Made by a program: the position numbers and the translations under genes
Part shown: one piece after another, positions 1-12,605 of the stretch
How the letters are laid out: each line of letters opens with the position of its first letter
How positions within the stretch are numbered: the first letter of the stretch is position 1
From: Bombyx mori
Taxonomy: Eukaryota; Arthropoda; Insecta; Lepidoptera; Bombycidae
Assembly (NCBI RefSeq): GCF_030269925.1
Contig: NC_085107.1
Coordinates: 3,534,001 to 3,598,000, forward strand
Direction of reading: 5' to 3'
DNA: 64,000 nucleotides
Notes under the pieces: generated by a model
Told to the model about the DNA's origin: nothing
The model's database searches: none
What the model saw: the letters and a program-made list of their open reading frames with translations, nothing else

Positions 1-906
1 GAACCACACTTGTCCGATACTACGCGAGAAACCTTGAATTACCAAGAGCGGCTTTATGAAATTTCAATTTAATCAGATAAACGACTGTAGGGCCACGCAG
101 TACTAACCTAAAAAATATTCGGTTATAAGATTTTTCTCTAAAATCACTCTTTAACTCTATAAATATATGTATGTACCTGAAGAAAAATACAAGGTAATCT
201 ATTTACCGTTATGAACCTTATTCGATCAATTCAAATTAGACAGCTTAAAGAAATTTCGAAGGAAAATGCATTCACATCTGCATTATACTTCTTTGTTTAA
301 TCCAAAAATTTTGCTAAAAATGTCTTAGTGCCAATGGTATTATAAATACCTCATCTAGTGATCTATATAATTTACCTACATAAATAATTCAGTTACATAC
401 AATAAACCGACCTGTTAAATGAAAAAAACTATCGTGAACCGCACTAAAGCAATTAAATATCAAACAATCAAGGTTTACAGCATTAGGTGTGACGCTTACC
501 AAATCGGTCCGGTGCTGTTTCTACCCAAGCTTAGCGATTGCATTCAAATTGTGGTGTCTAGAGAGCATTGTGGCTATTTTGTGTAATTGCCTGTTCATTT
601 GTGCTTGTAAAACGGTTGGAAGTATTAACTGGTATGTCCCGTCATAAGGGCGTACGAAAGGAACTCAAAAAAAGAAAAGATAATATGGACCCGTTTTACA
701 TTTCAGAACTTTTAGATTGACAGTTTTAGGAAATGATTTTGCATGATTGAATATATTTATTGAAAGTATATGAAATTTTAAATAAACTCATAATAACATA
801 AGCCGGTTTTAAAATAAAACTCTGAGAACAAGCCGCGAAACAAACTTAGCGAGCTTGTATTTTTATATGATAGATTGTTGATAGAATTGCTTACCACAAG
901 ATGGTA
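1..906. other. AT-rich stretch, no feature seen
   Basis: I see no gene, repeat or RNA here. The open frames are short and of chance type. The stretch ends at the A that flanks the first Helitron-like element. Confidence 0.5.
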
Positions 907-1322
907 TCTATATATTAATACGTGAAGCAAAAACTTTGTATCCCTTTTTACGAAAATTGCGCGAACGGAGGAGTATGAAATTTTCCACACTTATAGAGAA
1001 TATAGAGAAGTGCACAATGCTAATATTTTTTTAAAATAATGCACGAAAGATACATTAAATCAATGAAGAAAACATTACACACACTACATACCATGTATTT
1101 GACGCACACACGCATGCATACTATTTATTGTCAAACTTTTGTTCTTGACGTCTGTTGTCAAATTGAGACTAGATTAAATACTGTTTGTCTTTGCTAATAT
1201 TTTATATAGTGTAGTCTTGGCGAAATTTGTGATTACACAAGTATAAAATACAATCATAATAGTGTACAAACTTACAATTACAATTAATTATAGTCGAATT
1301 TCGACTACTGCGGGATCACTAG
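907..1322 (+). mobile_element. Helitron-like non-autonomous element, copy A
   Basis: It starts TCTATATATTAATACGTGAA after a host A and ends CTAG before a host T, as Helitrons do. A near-perfect palindrome, AGTCGAATTTCGACT, lies about 12 nt before the 3' end. There is no inverted terminal repeat, no target duplication and no coding capacity. Four more copies lie in this window (26690, 45947, 48787, 59760). It resembles the Lep1-type Helitrons of moths; the family name is from memory. Confidence 0.85.
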
Positions 1323-1503
1323 TGATGATAAATTTAAGTCAATATGACTGTGTTGTTTTTTTTTAAAGAACGAATCGATGATCTTGGTTTTCTGTGATTT
1401 CTCATGTCTGAGTCGGCTTGTATTCGTTCGTTAAAATATTGAGGTTTAAACTAGCAAATCTAAAATTAAATATCTTAGATACATTTCATAAATGTATATT
1501 TAG

Positions 1504-1690
1504 TTTTTTTTTCCGACCTGTTTTAGTAACCTTGAGGTGTTATTCTAGATTTGCCGAGCTAGTAGGTGAGCTCACGGGGCTCAAACCTGACGACGTTGCT
1601 AATCCTAGCAAGAGGCGTGCTTCGCAGAATCTACCACCGGATCGGAAACGCGACCCACTGAGAAGATTCGGCGAGAAACTCAGTGGGCGT
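1504..1690 (-). mobile_element. BMC1-like (jockey-clade) LINE 3' end, diverged
   Basis: Read on the minus strand, it carries the 3' UTR hairpin CCCACTGAG...CTCAGTGGG, the block agattctgcgaagca, and ends in a T-rich/A-tail equivalent at 1504. It matches the better copies at 29848 and 45058 but is diverged in the last 60 bp. It is 5'-truncated and has no coding sequence left. Confidence 0.75.
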
Positions 1691-4600
1691 ATATTTAGTA
1701 TTACCGTATAATTGATATAGCTCGAAATTAATTTCATGAAGCAAAACACATCGTTCCGAATTGCTTAGTGGGCGCACACGTTTCAAGGGATGGTCGAGTT
1801 ATACTAACCGACGTTAAAGTATTCAGAAACTGTAAAAAAATATACTGTATAATTGTAGAGTCGTAAACGGGGTTCACTATTAGAGCTTTCACAGCAAAAG
1901 CGCTCGCTTGTCTTTTATTTGGATGCTCGATTTCCGAATAATGTTTTAAATGTTTTACGTAGAACGATCGATGCGCTTGTAATATAGTCGTATGTCCAAT
2001 ATATTAATTGTTTTTTTTTTGTTATTTAAAACTATTCAGCCTTTGTTATTCACGACCTTACTACATATCAGAAGTTGTTTGCGTCGATTCCCTTTCTCAT
2101 TCCTAATCCAACGACTTGTCCGAATACACTATATTGCCTTTCTAGAATACTTTTTGGATCTAGTTCTGACATGTTCTTCTTCAGTCAAAGCTTATGTGTT
2201 GCGAAATACAAAATCGGTGTGACCTTTTATAAAAAAGGATTCATTCGCCTATGAAGTCTTATTAAAGATTATTTTCAGGAGTCGGGATTGTAATTTAAAA
2301 TCTGTTCTAATCTGTGTAACAATAATTTCTTTAGGTTTGTAAGAACAGTGGATTTTTATATAAATATGTGCAATGATAAAACATTAAGAACTATTTTATT
2401 CTTTATTTTACAACCAATTATTTTCCTTTTTATTTAGTAGCTACTAAGAGGCTTTGGTGTCATCAACAAATAAAACATATTTAAAAATTTAATTTATTTG
2501 ATTTTTTTTCACATCAAAGTTAAAAAAGTAAATTTAGTAGATGTAAGTCTTGAAGGTCAGTTATGGTTAAATTTCGGGCGTTAATTGAATACTAAGGGAA
2601 TGAATGGCTCAAAATTCACGAGAAATATTTGCGGTGCGATTTCAGAAATTAAAAACCTAATTGTATCACGTGAATACCACCAAGTGAGCCGCAGAGAAAC
2701 CAGTCAATCCACATCTAAATATAATCAAAAAGTGACGTGTGTTGTCATTTAAGGATCAGGCATACATTGAGATAGGTATCAAAACATTTAGGACGTAATG
2801 GTTACTATAAATGTGGATCTACCTTAAATTTATCATTCAATAATTTTAGTCGCATCGCGAATGTCCGTCTTTACTTTAACCTCCATTACATGTGTACAAG
2901 GTTTAAGCTTGTATACATAATAAGGGTATTTTTCTTTTATTCGATACGTTGCCCATACAACGCAATCAGCGAGAAAATGTTTTATATTACGTAATCAGAG
3001 CGATTTAATCAAACAATTTTAATGTTCTGTAGTTTATTAGTGCATCGTGCTAACGGTGACTTAGTTCTAAGCGCCAATTCAATTGTTTTATTATACACGT
3101 GTAATACGAGCAAGTAGCCTCAAATTACATATTTATTTAAATAATATTAATAAAAAGAGCTTATCAACTGGTTCTTACTGGTGGTAGGACGTATTGTCTA
3201 CTAGCATCGAATGATACTGTCATCTTGAAGCACCACTAAGCAATTATACTTTCCGATTTGTTATGTAGGATAGCCGTTAAACGGTATAATTAAGATTTCA
3301 ACCTTATGCCTTCAATGGTGGCAGTGTTCATGGTGTGATATATATGGATTCCAATTATTAATTTACGTAATTTTATAATACTTTTTGTCCCTCTGTATCG
3401 ATATCATAAGCACAGAATGAATTGTAATGATGACACGTTGCGTATTACTAACGCTATATTATAACATTTTTTCTAAAGATTTTGATTCTTTAATCTGAAA
3501 TAAAAAAAAAATATTAGTAAAAAAATACGAACGCCATGGCTAATAAGTCTGAAGATCATTTTTGTTTATAACGAATGCCTTACGAAATATTGATTTACAT
3601 ATTATTCCTTAAGACGCAAACACGGAATAATTTTTAAAACTATTTATCATCGTTTAACGTATTTAAAAATGAATTAATTCAACATTGTAATTTTAAATGT
3701 CTTCTCTATACATCATAAAGCACACACGAGGCATAAATACGACCAAAAACAAAAGCTTTAAGCTCGAAAAGGTATAAAGCTAAAATGAAGTGTTAATTGC
3801 GTGGAAACATTGAGTAATGATCAACATATGTTATATAAATAGTAATAAATAATGCTTCGAAATTCAGTTTAAATAATAATAAATGCAAGAGAATAAGAAT
3901 TAAAAATACAAGTGTTATTAATTTTGTGACCGGGTGAAGTGTGAGATGAGATGAGTACGACAGCCGTGGAGTCGCTATTGTACGATAATATGTTGTTAAT
4001 TATTAATTTTAGTGACAGTGTTTTTACAAAAAATCTAATATTTGATAATTGTTTTTTCATTATCAATCATCATAGCTTAACTAAGATATACGATAGCACA
4101 GGTATTTATTTGCAAGAAATAACAATAGATTAATCACTGCTTAAGCATCGTGATTTATCTGATAGAAATCGATGGAGTAATAAATTATTAACAATATTAT
4201 TAATAATTTTCCTGCTGTATTACTGTACCGAAGCAGTCATAAATTCTGAATAAAAAGTAGCCGTTATTTGCAATACAATTAAAACTTCAATCTTATCTCT
4301 CAAAACGTGACAAAAAACTATTGTGAGTAGCTGATGAGATTTTGTTTTGTTATCTATTAAATAAGATTCGCAAGAACTTTCTGTTTTGTATTTACTGTAT
4401 TATATTAGTTTATGAATCCTTTAAAACATATCTTTGCATTAAAGTAATAAGCTATTAGTTCCAAACGAGTAGTATATTACAATAAATAATAAACTTATCT
4501 TTTTATTAGGAATTCCTAATTCTGTAGAAGAAAAAGAAAATGAACGTTTATCGACTCTATGTAATCTTTTGTTTCAGGTTCAATTCCAAACCGGAGTTTG

Positions 4601-4969
4601 ACTTACGAGGCGATTCTAAATAACAGCCGACCACTCATTACGATCCCGATCGCTATTTGCATAACTATTGGAATCGATGTCTGGACCTTGTGTGTTTAGA
4701 GTCTGACACACGACTCACGGTGCTAAATGAATTCGCCGTTTCGTGCTTTTTGTTTATTTATCATATGTTATTTTGATTTGCGACGTGTTTTGGGTGTTTA
4801 TTGAAATTTTAAAGTTTATTACGTTGTTTTAAATTGCGTTTTACGGCCACGTCAATGATATAGGGCCTTAACACGCAGCATGGCATCCAGCGTGAAGGCC
4901 AAATCTTCTATATAGGAAACGTTGTAGTTTATGCTTTTTTTTTTGGTATCGATGGGAAATCACAGTCTT
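1691..4969. other. AT-rich stretch, no convincing gene
   Basis: No repeat or coding region is supported. One weak signal is a splice-acceptor-like site (ttttgtttcag) ending at 4577, followed by an open frame that reads FNSKPEFDLRGDSK and then a stop. It could be a terminal exon of a host gene but nothing else supports it. Other short frames look random. Confidence 0.4.
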
Positions 4970-5230
4970 TACAGATACCCTATCGACGGAGGTCGGACCG
5001 GGTTATGTCGGACTCCGTGTCTCCAGTGGAAAAAGAGGGAGAGCTCGCGAACCAAGGTCCACGCCCGCCCCCACTTAGTCATAGAAGAGTACGCCTTTAG
5101 AAAGGCGCGTTGGGCTAAGCTTGGCTCTCGCCAAACCCGCCCAGCTTAACGACTACCGACTAAACCCCAACGAGCTCCTCCACTTCGGCTGGGTGGGGAC
5201 CCAGGTACTGCCATTTCCGCGCCATGGGTT
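4970..5230. repeat. GC-rich dispersed repeat fragment, unclassified, copy 1
   Basis: A GC-rich patch in AT-rich DNA shares blocks with 11347-11520, including ggttatgtcggactcc and a following run ending in aaagaggga. The composition resembles the 3' ends of R1-clade elements, but I cannot assign it. The orientation is not clear. Confidence 0.45.
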
Positions 5231-6945
5231 GTAGTGTATCCTAGAGCAGACGAAAGGTCTTTCAATTAACGTAAACTCGGTAAGTCGACACATAATACTT
5301 TAGTTGCACGGTTGGAAGTAGGGATTTACAAGATGTCTCGGGTTCGTCGATTGAAAGTTATCCTTACAGCAAAAATGGAAATGCAAATTAAAATATCAAC
5401 ATCATGGTCGTATACCATGTATCTCGACCAGTCTGTCAAGTGTGAAAACATTACGAAGAAGAATAGAGATACAGGCATTGTAAATTAAATAAAAATCTTT
5501 AAAAATATATGTAAATACAAGAGCGAGAGTATAAATTTAAAGCATTTATCTTTTCTAAATAATTAAATATCACATCAATCATGATTAAGAAACGGGCTAT
5601 TGAAATTTGAAAGCCCCTTCAACGCTTAAGGTAAATATTTTAACTGATAATAATTTAGCGTATTTTATTTGTGAAATAGTTTTGGTTAATTACATTTTTT
5701 TTGCTATTGTGTCCTATGACAACATTTTGAAAATGGTTATTTGAATTAGGGTTAGTGATGAGAAAATAGTTGGTTGAAATTTGATGGTTTATGGTATGGT
5801 TATGGGGGAAAAAACAGTTTATGGTATTCTTAGATTTATGATCATATGTTACAAATCTTATTCCTGAACGTATTGTGATCAATCAACATGCCTGTTATAA
5901 CTAACTACATTATGTTTTATGTATTACCATTTAGTTAGCTTCAAAATCGATCGAAAGAGACAAATCATGTTGACCTAGGACTTCATAGCGTTTTTTAATA
6001 AATTGCAAAGATTTAATTGCATTTCATTTTAAACTAAGGCCCTTTTTAGTATGCATAGTTTGACAAACTTCGTGCCTTAAATAGCGCGTTCTTCGGAAGT
6101 CAAGTTGAATAACAAATGTGAACTAACTATACGCGAAGCCCTCTGCCAACTTCTGTCATACTAAAGAGTTTCGTCTGGAACATGACGCCTTTCTATAGAG
6201 ATGAGCTTACGTAATTAAAATTTTGTCGAATAAGTTTGAAATGAGCAAAAGTTTTGTCATTCTCTTAGCTTCGTTTGTAACGCTGAATGCTAACAAATAT
6301 TGTTGTCTACGTTTTCTAGTTTTTCGACAATAACGAAAGTAAGTTTTTCGTTGACAATAAGATTACAATAGATTAAGAACTTAAACCTGAATAAAAAGTA
6401 ACTACCCTCAAATTTCACATTTTTTAAATTGAATTCTAACCCTACGAATTTGTCGTTATCCATGTTGTTACGTGTTTTGCGAATTTTACAGCGAACAGTC
6501 TTAATTCTATTCACTTTAAAATATACGGAACTACTGAAACTAAATGTCCAGATCACAAGACCCGCTACCGTAAACCTACAAAGGCAGTCCGGGGCAGTAG
6601 AGGTAAAAAAAAAAAACAATTTTATTGAACACTCGACGGGCCTATTCTCTCGAGTGGCGGAAAAAACAAGAAAAATATTACACCCAAATAACGTCATATA
6701 AAGTTGGGCCGCGTCTTTATTTCTGTATCAAAAGCTGACGTTTCTCGGAACTGATGAGTTGGTTTTCTCACGGCAGCGGGCTTAGGGCCGCAACACACTT
6801 ATTACAGAAATCTTAATTTTTCCAACTTAGTCACTTGTTTGGTATGTTTTGGTTAGGAATGACGATACTGCTGAATGAATACATTACTGAATTTAGGTTA
6901 AAGGAATGCTTCATAAGCTTAGAGGAAGTACAATATTGGTGAGAT
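5231..6945. other. No feature seen
   Basis: The sequence is AT-rich. A 135-codon minus-strand frame at 6290-6697 and a 90-codon plus-strand frame at 6429-6701 overlap each other. Neither has a recognisable domain and I treat both as chance. Confidence 0.4.
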
Positions 6946-7087
6946 GTTTTTTTTTCTTCTATTTAGGCTGAGAGCCCTGAGAGGCTATTTCAGCGTAACC
7001 TTAACTAGTGAGCTCACGGGGCTCAAACCTGACGACGTTGCTAACACGAACCCTAGCAAGAGCCGTGCTTCGCAGAATCTACCACCG
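6946..7087 (-). mobile_element. BMC1-like LINE 3' end, truncated
   Basis: The plus strand shows the T run (the A tail), then gaggctatttcagcgtaacc and gtgagctcacggggctc, the reverse of the 3' end at 45058-45246. It breaks at about 7087, before the 3' UTR hairpin. Confidence 0.75.
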
Positions 7088-7088
7088 A

Positions 7089-7231
7089 TGGACAATATTA
7101 GCGAATTAAAACAGGTAGAAAATGCCAATCCAGAAGTGCAAACACTTAGACACAAGATACACCAAGATCTAAAAAATCTCAATGATGAATGCAGAGATTA
7201 TAAATATTTTTATTATTTCCAATTTTCATAA
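7089..7231 (+). other. Short open frame of coding-like composition, unknown
   Basis: The frame begins MDNISELKQVENANPEVQ at the junction with the BMC1-like fragment and runs 47 codons to a stop at 7231. It is charged and would form a coiled coil. I do not recognise it. It may be an exon relic, a transduced piece or chance. Confidence 0.2.
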
Positions 7232-7445
7232 ATCATGACGCTTTCGTCTGCTTAGACTGACGCATTAGTTGATTCAATTCAACATCGAATTCAAAGGCAA
7301 CTTGCAACTGACTTAGAAGGAGAATAGAACTGTGCATTGTAGTCTGAAACACTACGAGTATACGGGTCTATTGTCAGAGATTTCCTTTCAGCCGTGAATC
7401 GAGTAATCAAATTTAGTACTAATACTGTAGACTAATGTTGTTAGA

Positions 7446-7691
7446 TTTTTTTATTTATTGCTTAGATAGGTGGACGAGCTCACTGCCCATCTGGTGTTAA
7501 GTGGTCACTGGAGCCCATAGACATCTACAACGTAAATGCGCCATACACCTTGAGATCTAAGTTCTAAGGCCTCAGTATAGTTACAACGGCTGCCCCACCC
7601 TTCAAGCCGAAACGCATTACTGCTTTACAGCAGAAATAGGCAGGGTGGTGGTACCTACCCGTGCGGACTCACAAGAGGTCCTACCACCAGT
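7446..7691 (-). mobile_element. Bm1-type SINE, 3' part
   Basis: It carries the Bm1 body from ttatttattgcttag (A-tail end) to cctaccaccagt. The tRNA-derived head is missing. SINE sense is the minus strand. Confidence 0.85.
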
Positions 7692-10600
7692 GAATACTGA
7701 AATCTGATACTGATCTGATGAATACTGAAATCGTTTTAAGTACAAAAATATATTCTAAATTAAATTATTGATAATACGAATTTTTAATGCGTATTACGTG
7801 ATTTGAATCCGTATTGATTTTATATAAATAAAGGTCTGTATGGCTATTAGTTATTTATAATCCAGGCATTTTGACGAAACGTGCTATAGAAATTCTTTTA
7901 ATCTAGACAAGAAGACAAGCTTTATCTCAGTGCAGAGTACAGGTATTCTCTCACGTAATATAAGGTATAGCCAACGCGAACGAAGCTTAGAATTTCACAA
8001 CTCTGGGGTGCGTTCGTGTTTCATTGCCCTCGAAATATTTTATAAACTAATTATAATAAAACCATACGTATTTTTGTTTCACTAATAATAACGATTAATA
8101 TTGTTGTTAATGTTGTTAATAGATTGCCATTTCGCTATGTAGGACGCGAGCTGTTCGCATTTCGTGGCAAATTGATTTAGCACATTTATATTATAATTTA
8201 TATTTAAAAAAATATATCGGAATATTCGTACGATAAACCATATGGTAATGAAGTAACTAAATGCATTATTCAACTGTGAAGGTTTGTTGTGTAGATGATG
8301 TTAATTTGATCAAAATAAATTTGTATTAATTTGTTTATTGATAGAATTTGAATTATCGGTTCGCTCTGCAACATTACGAGCAGATTTTTTATAGCCACCG
8401 CAGATAGAAGTGCTAGTCATCATTGTTCCTTGTGGACATCAGATATCAGTCAGGGGCACAATCAAGCCTATCGCTGCGATATTTTCTCAAAGCTTTGGAC
8501 TTTTCGCAGCTACTCCCCAAATATGTTGCTACATCAAGTCATCTTGTCTATGTACTTTAGATCAACTTTGAGTTTGCTTGCCTATTCTTCTTAGCGGTAA
8601 AACTGCATTACGAATCTGTGCTAAAGTTATGACGGTTTAAAGGCATTTGAAAGATCTGCTAAAAACTTTTCGATATTTTTATTTATCTTATCTTTATTTG
8701 TCTATTTGTCTGTATGTATTTTAGGATAGATTCAATTAAGATCCAACAGAAGTTTTTCTCCGAATATTCGAATAGAAGAATAGAAATCAATGATTCAAAT
8801 ATCGAACGAAAACTTCATAAATGGATAATTCGACGCTTGAAAGGCAAACGTGACTAAGCGACAATGCGTGAACTTTACAGTAGGCTAATTTAAAGTTGAA
8901 ATACCTGAAAACAAAATTTATTTTAACGAATCTATCTGTAGTAGAATCTAGCTAGTAGCTGTAGTGTTGAAATGATTTTAATAGACCTGGAAATATTTTT
9001 TTTTTGCGCATCGAATATGTTTATTGCTTATCATTTATGTACAAAGCAGTTATTGTCACTTAGTCACTTTTGCCTTTCAAGCGTCGAATTATGTATTTGT
9101 GAACAAAATATTAAATCACAGAAATTCAAGTTCCAATAATTGAAAGTGTACCGTTGCCCTAAAACTAAAAAATAAGCGCTTGCATTCTCATTTGATAATG
9201 TTAACAGTTATAAATCGTTGATTACAGACGGCTCACCGGTGGCTGTAAAAATGTAGGTTTGGTTTACGACGGGTCGCCGGTTCGGAGACTCGTGTGATTT
9301 GCCGAATCCTGAGACGAGACGGGTTAAACTGTGTTGTGTTTTGTGTGTCTATATATTTTTACGACGGTCTCTTTTATGTTGAAACGCAGTGCGTACTTCT
9401 CCTAAGCAGTTGTTATTTGTACTATCCTAGTTTATGTTCAACTGTAGAAACAATGGCTGATTAAAAATAACTGTTGATTATTGAGACCGATGAATGTTGA
9501 TGTTAATAGAAATTAAGTACTGCTTGATGTACTAGAAATTTTTTTTGAAGTGAATCTTCTTTAGTGCGCATGAGGGTAAATTTTTTACAGAACGTCACGC
9601 AGGTATGCAACGGAAGTGACATCAAACTACTATTGAAATTAAGTACTTGTCAAATGTCAGTAGTAGTTGTTGTTGTATTTTTCCAACTGGAAAGGTAAAT
9701 TTATCATACCATACAGCCTAATATTTTATAATTTTTTTGTGAAAAATGTTAATAGGAATTTAAATGAAATAAAAAGAATTTGGAACATTAATCAAATAGC
9801 ATGAAATTAAATTAGTCAATTCAATTGGCAAAATATTAGTCATTTACAATTTAGAAATCTAAACATAATGTGACTGTCAACATTGAGGTTTGAGATTGAC
9901 ATTTGACAGTCTTTTGGCGGGAACATATCTTCCTTTTTCCCTTCCTCTAAGTCTCGGAAATCTAAAGTTTAAATTTGTATAAGTATAAGCAAGACTTATA
10001 AAATAGTTCGCCAAAAAAGTTTCACTTCTGACATGTGTACTTTGGACGCACGCACTTTTTTTTCGTAATCTCTCCATAGGATTGTCGGACTCTCTTATCT
10101 ACACATGTGAGTACAGCCTTCTATCTTGATACATGAACTCGAAGTGTGATTTGAATCCTTTAAAACCGTAACACTGCTAAGGTACTCCAGGATTACATAA
10201 GCATCTGTGTTTACTTCTTAAGGGCAATAAAAACAGGCTAGTGAAATTTATAGGTATAAAATATAAAGTGGTGGTTTTTTATATTGAATTGTAATATGTC
10301 TAATTACAGTTCTTGTGCATTCTTATAGTAAACAAAAGGTAACTGATTTCAATATTTATTTTTATGTCTGGTGCGTATTTGTGCTAGGAGAATCGTCATT
10401 TATATCTGTAAGTGAGTGTGATGTATTTATTTCATGTTGTGAAGACAATGTGCTCCGGCATCCACTAAGCGCCGGAAATTTCAAAGCTTACACCGTCTGC
10501 TTCTAACTTTTATATCGTTTTTGTAAAAATATATAAGATTAATAAACTTCATATATAGATAATGTTGTATTGTTAAAATAAAAACTTCAATGTGTTGCTC

Positions 10601-11346
10601 TGAAAGAACAAAGAATTATTTCATTAGTTTTATCAAGTTGTCTTACGTACTATATTACACTACTACACTATAACACTAACACTAACCTGAAAGAACAAAG
10701 AAACGACATTTAAAGTTTATTTTATAATCTTGTAGTTATCTAAATAGAAATTAATTTTATTAAAATTTTACGAAATATCATATTGTTTCTCTGTCAAGGC
10801 TGCCTTTTGACTTTACAACACGCGCATGCGTGACATAATTCAAATTAAAGAAAGGAACAAGACTTTCATTACAAATATAAAATCAACCTAAATACTTTTA
10901 TGCACGTTTGAATTTTACAGGATCTCGGAGCGTAACGAAGTTTAATAACTCTGAAAACTTCTGCGCATTATATTTTGCTATGAATCCAATAGCACAGCAA
11001 ACAAACCCTTTTCTCAGAAATTAATCAAAACGATAGTGACTTAAATATCATGCACACGTATTACACGTTAACAGCCCGTAATGTTATCAGTATATAGTTT
11101 TGTTTACATTATTAAAACATATGCAATAATGTATTACATATCTCTTCTATTAACATGTTGCCCTGGTAAGCGAAGAAAACAATATGTTTATGTTTACTTG
11201 CGTTCTGACGATAAATTTGATGATCATCAAAATAAATTTGTTTTCGTTGATTAGTTTAGCGACACCGTATTGTGTGTGTGTCATGGTCGTGTGCAGCATT
11301 AATTTAATTTAAGATTATAAAAAATGACCTTTTTTTAACGCTAGGA
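7692..11346. other. Mostly featureless AT-rich DNA
   Basis: No gene is supported. A GC-richer patch at about 9225-9420 (gacgggtcgccggttcgg) could be part of an untranslated exon or an old repeat. The frames at 9877-10077 and 10315-10506 have no recognisable content. Confidence 0.4.
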
Positions 11347-11520
11347 ATTCCATTTAAGGATACCCGATTGAGGGGGGATAGCAGACCAGGTTATGTCGGA
11401 CTCCGGTGCCTCCCAGAGAGAAAGAGGGATTTTTTTTCCGACAAAGCCCCCATCGAGTTCCGCCATACTCGCTACACTAAGCCTACGGTACGGCAGTGCG
11501 CGCCGAAAGTCCGCCTTATA
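11347..11520. repeat. GC-rich dispersed repeat fragment, unclassified, copy 2
   Basis: It shares ggttatgtcggactccg and the neighbouring agagggattt block with 4970-5230. Class and orientation are unresolved. Confidence 0.45.
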
Positions 11521-11726
11521 AATAAATAATGATAAAATAAAATACAAACATAGTATAAAAATATAAATATACAATAAAAAATAAAAAATAACCTACAATT
11601 GGAAAGCTCGACAGTAAAAAGAGTAATTTTATGTACGGGTGTATGTATCATAATGATTAAAGTTCAGGTACATTCTTCAACTTACTTAATATCGCTATAC
11701 TTTTACATTTTAGATTTAGATTTAGA

Positions 11727-11959
11727 TTTTTTTATTGCTTAGTCGGATGGACGAGCTCACAGCCCACATGGTGTTAAGTGGTTACTGGAGCCAATAGACA
11801 TCTACAACGTAAATGCGCCATCCACCTTGAGATATAAGTTCGAAGGTCTCAAGTATGGTTACAACGGCTTCAAACTGAAACGTATTACTGCTTCACGGCA
11901 GAAATAGGCAGGGTGATGGTACCTACCCGTGCGGACTCAGAAGAGGTCCTACCACCAGT
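11727..11959 (-). mobile_element. Bm1-type SINE, 3' part
   Basis: It runs from the T run plus attgcttag to accaccagta. It is diverged, lacks the tRNA-like head, and has a deletion in the middle block (gctgccccaccc missing). The word ttagattt occurs on both sides and may be a degraded target duplication. Confidence 0.8.
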
Positions 11960-12126
11960 AAATGTTAGATTTTTAGATTGTTAATAAGTTTCTAGATATC
12001 GTTTTAAATTTTACAAAAAATATCAATGTTATTAAAATAAATCGTTACACCAAAAATGCCGCGTCGTGTATTTTCAATGTTCATTATTGTTATTGCAAAC
12101 TGGCTATTTCTCAACAGACAACCTAC

Positions 12127-12605
12127 TTCCACCTCCTTTAGATTATGCTAGCCTGGTGCTCCCTTGCCCGTACCGTACAGCTTAATATGGCTTCGGATTC
12201 ATCCTAATTAATTCCACCTCCTTTAGTTTATGCTAGCCTGGTGCTCCCTTACCAGTGTCATACAGCTTAAGATGGTTTCGAATTCAATTTAAATAATTCC
12301 AACTCCTTTAGATTATGCTAGCCTGGTGCTCTCTTACCAGTGACATACAGCTTAAGATGGTTTCGAATTCAATTTAAATAATTCCAACTCCTTTAGATTA
12401 TGCTAGCCTGGTGCTCCGTTACCAGTGACATACAGCTTAAGATGGTTTCGAATTCAATTTAAATAATTCCAACTCCTTTAGATTATGCTAGCCTGGTGCT
12501 CCCTTACCAGCGCCATACAGCTAAGATGATTTCAGATTCAATTTAATTAATTTCAACTCCTTTAGGTTATGCCAGCCTGGTGGTCTCTTGCCTATACCGT
12601 AGCTC
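12127..12605. repeat. 85-bp minisatellite, about 5.6 units
   Basis: Units begin at 12127, 12212, 12297, 12382, 12467 and about 12551 (unit 85 bp, last 84). Each contains tttagattatgctagcctgg, a ctcccttaccagt-type core and a GAATTCAATTTAAATAA-type spacer. Units 3-5 are nearly identical, while the first and last are most diverged, so the array probably grew from the middle. No coding frame runs through it. Confidence 0.9.

Noticed and set aside
907..1322. Terminal inverted repeat (MITE) interpretation
   Set aside because: The two ends are not complementary and there is no target duplication; TC...CTAG with a 3' palindrome between A and T fits a Helitron.
6290..6697. 135-codon minus-strand frame as a gene
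   Set aside because: It contains a Phe run over a T tract, overlaps an equally long plus-strand frame and has no domain.
12127..12605. Regularly spaced repeats that could suggest a CRISPR array
   Set aside because: The 85-bp units abut with no unique spacers, and the genome is an insect's.
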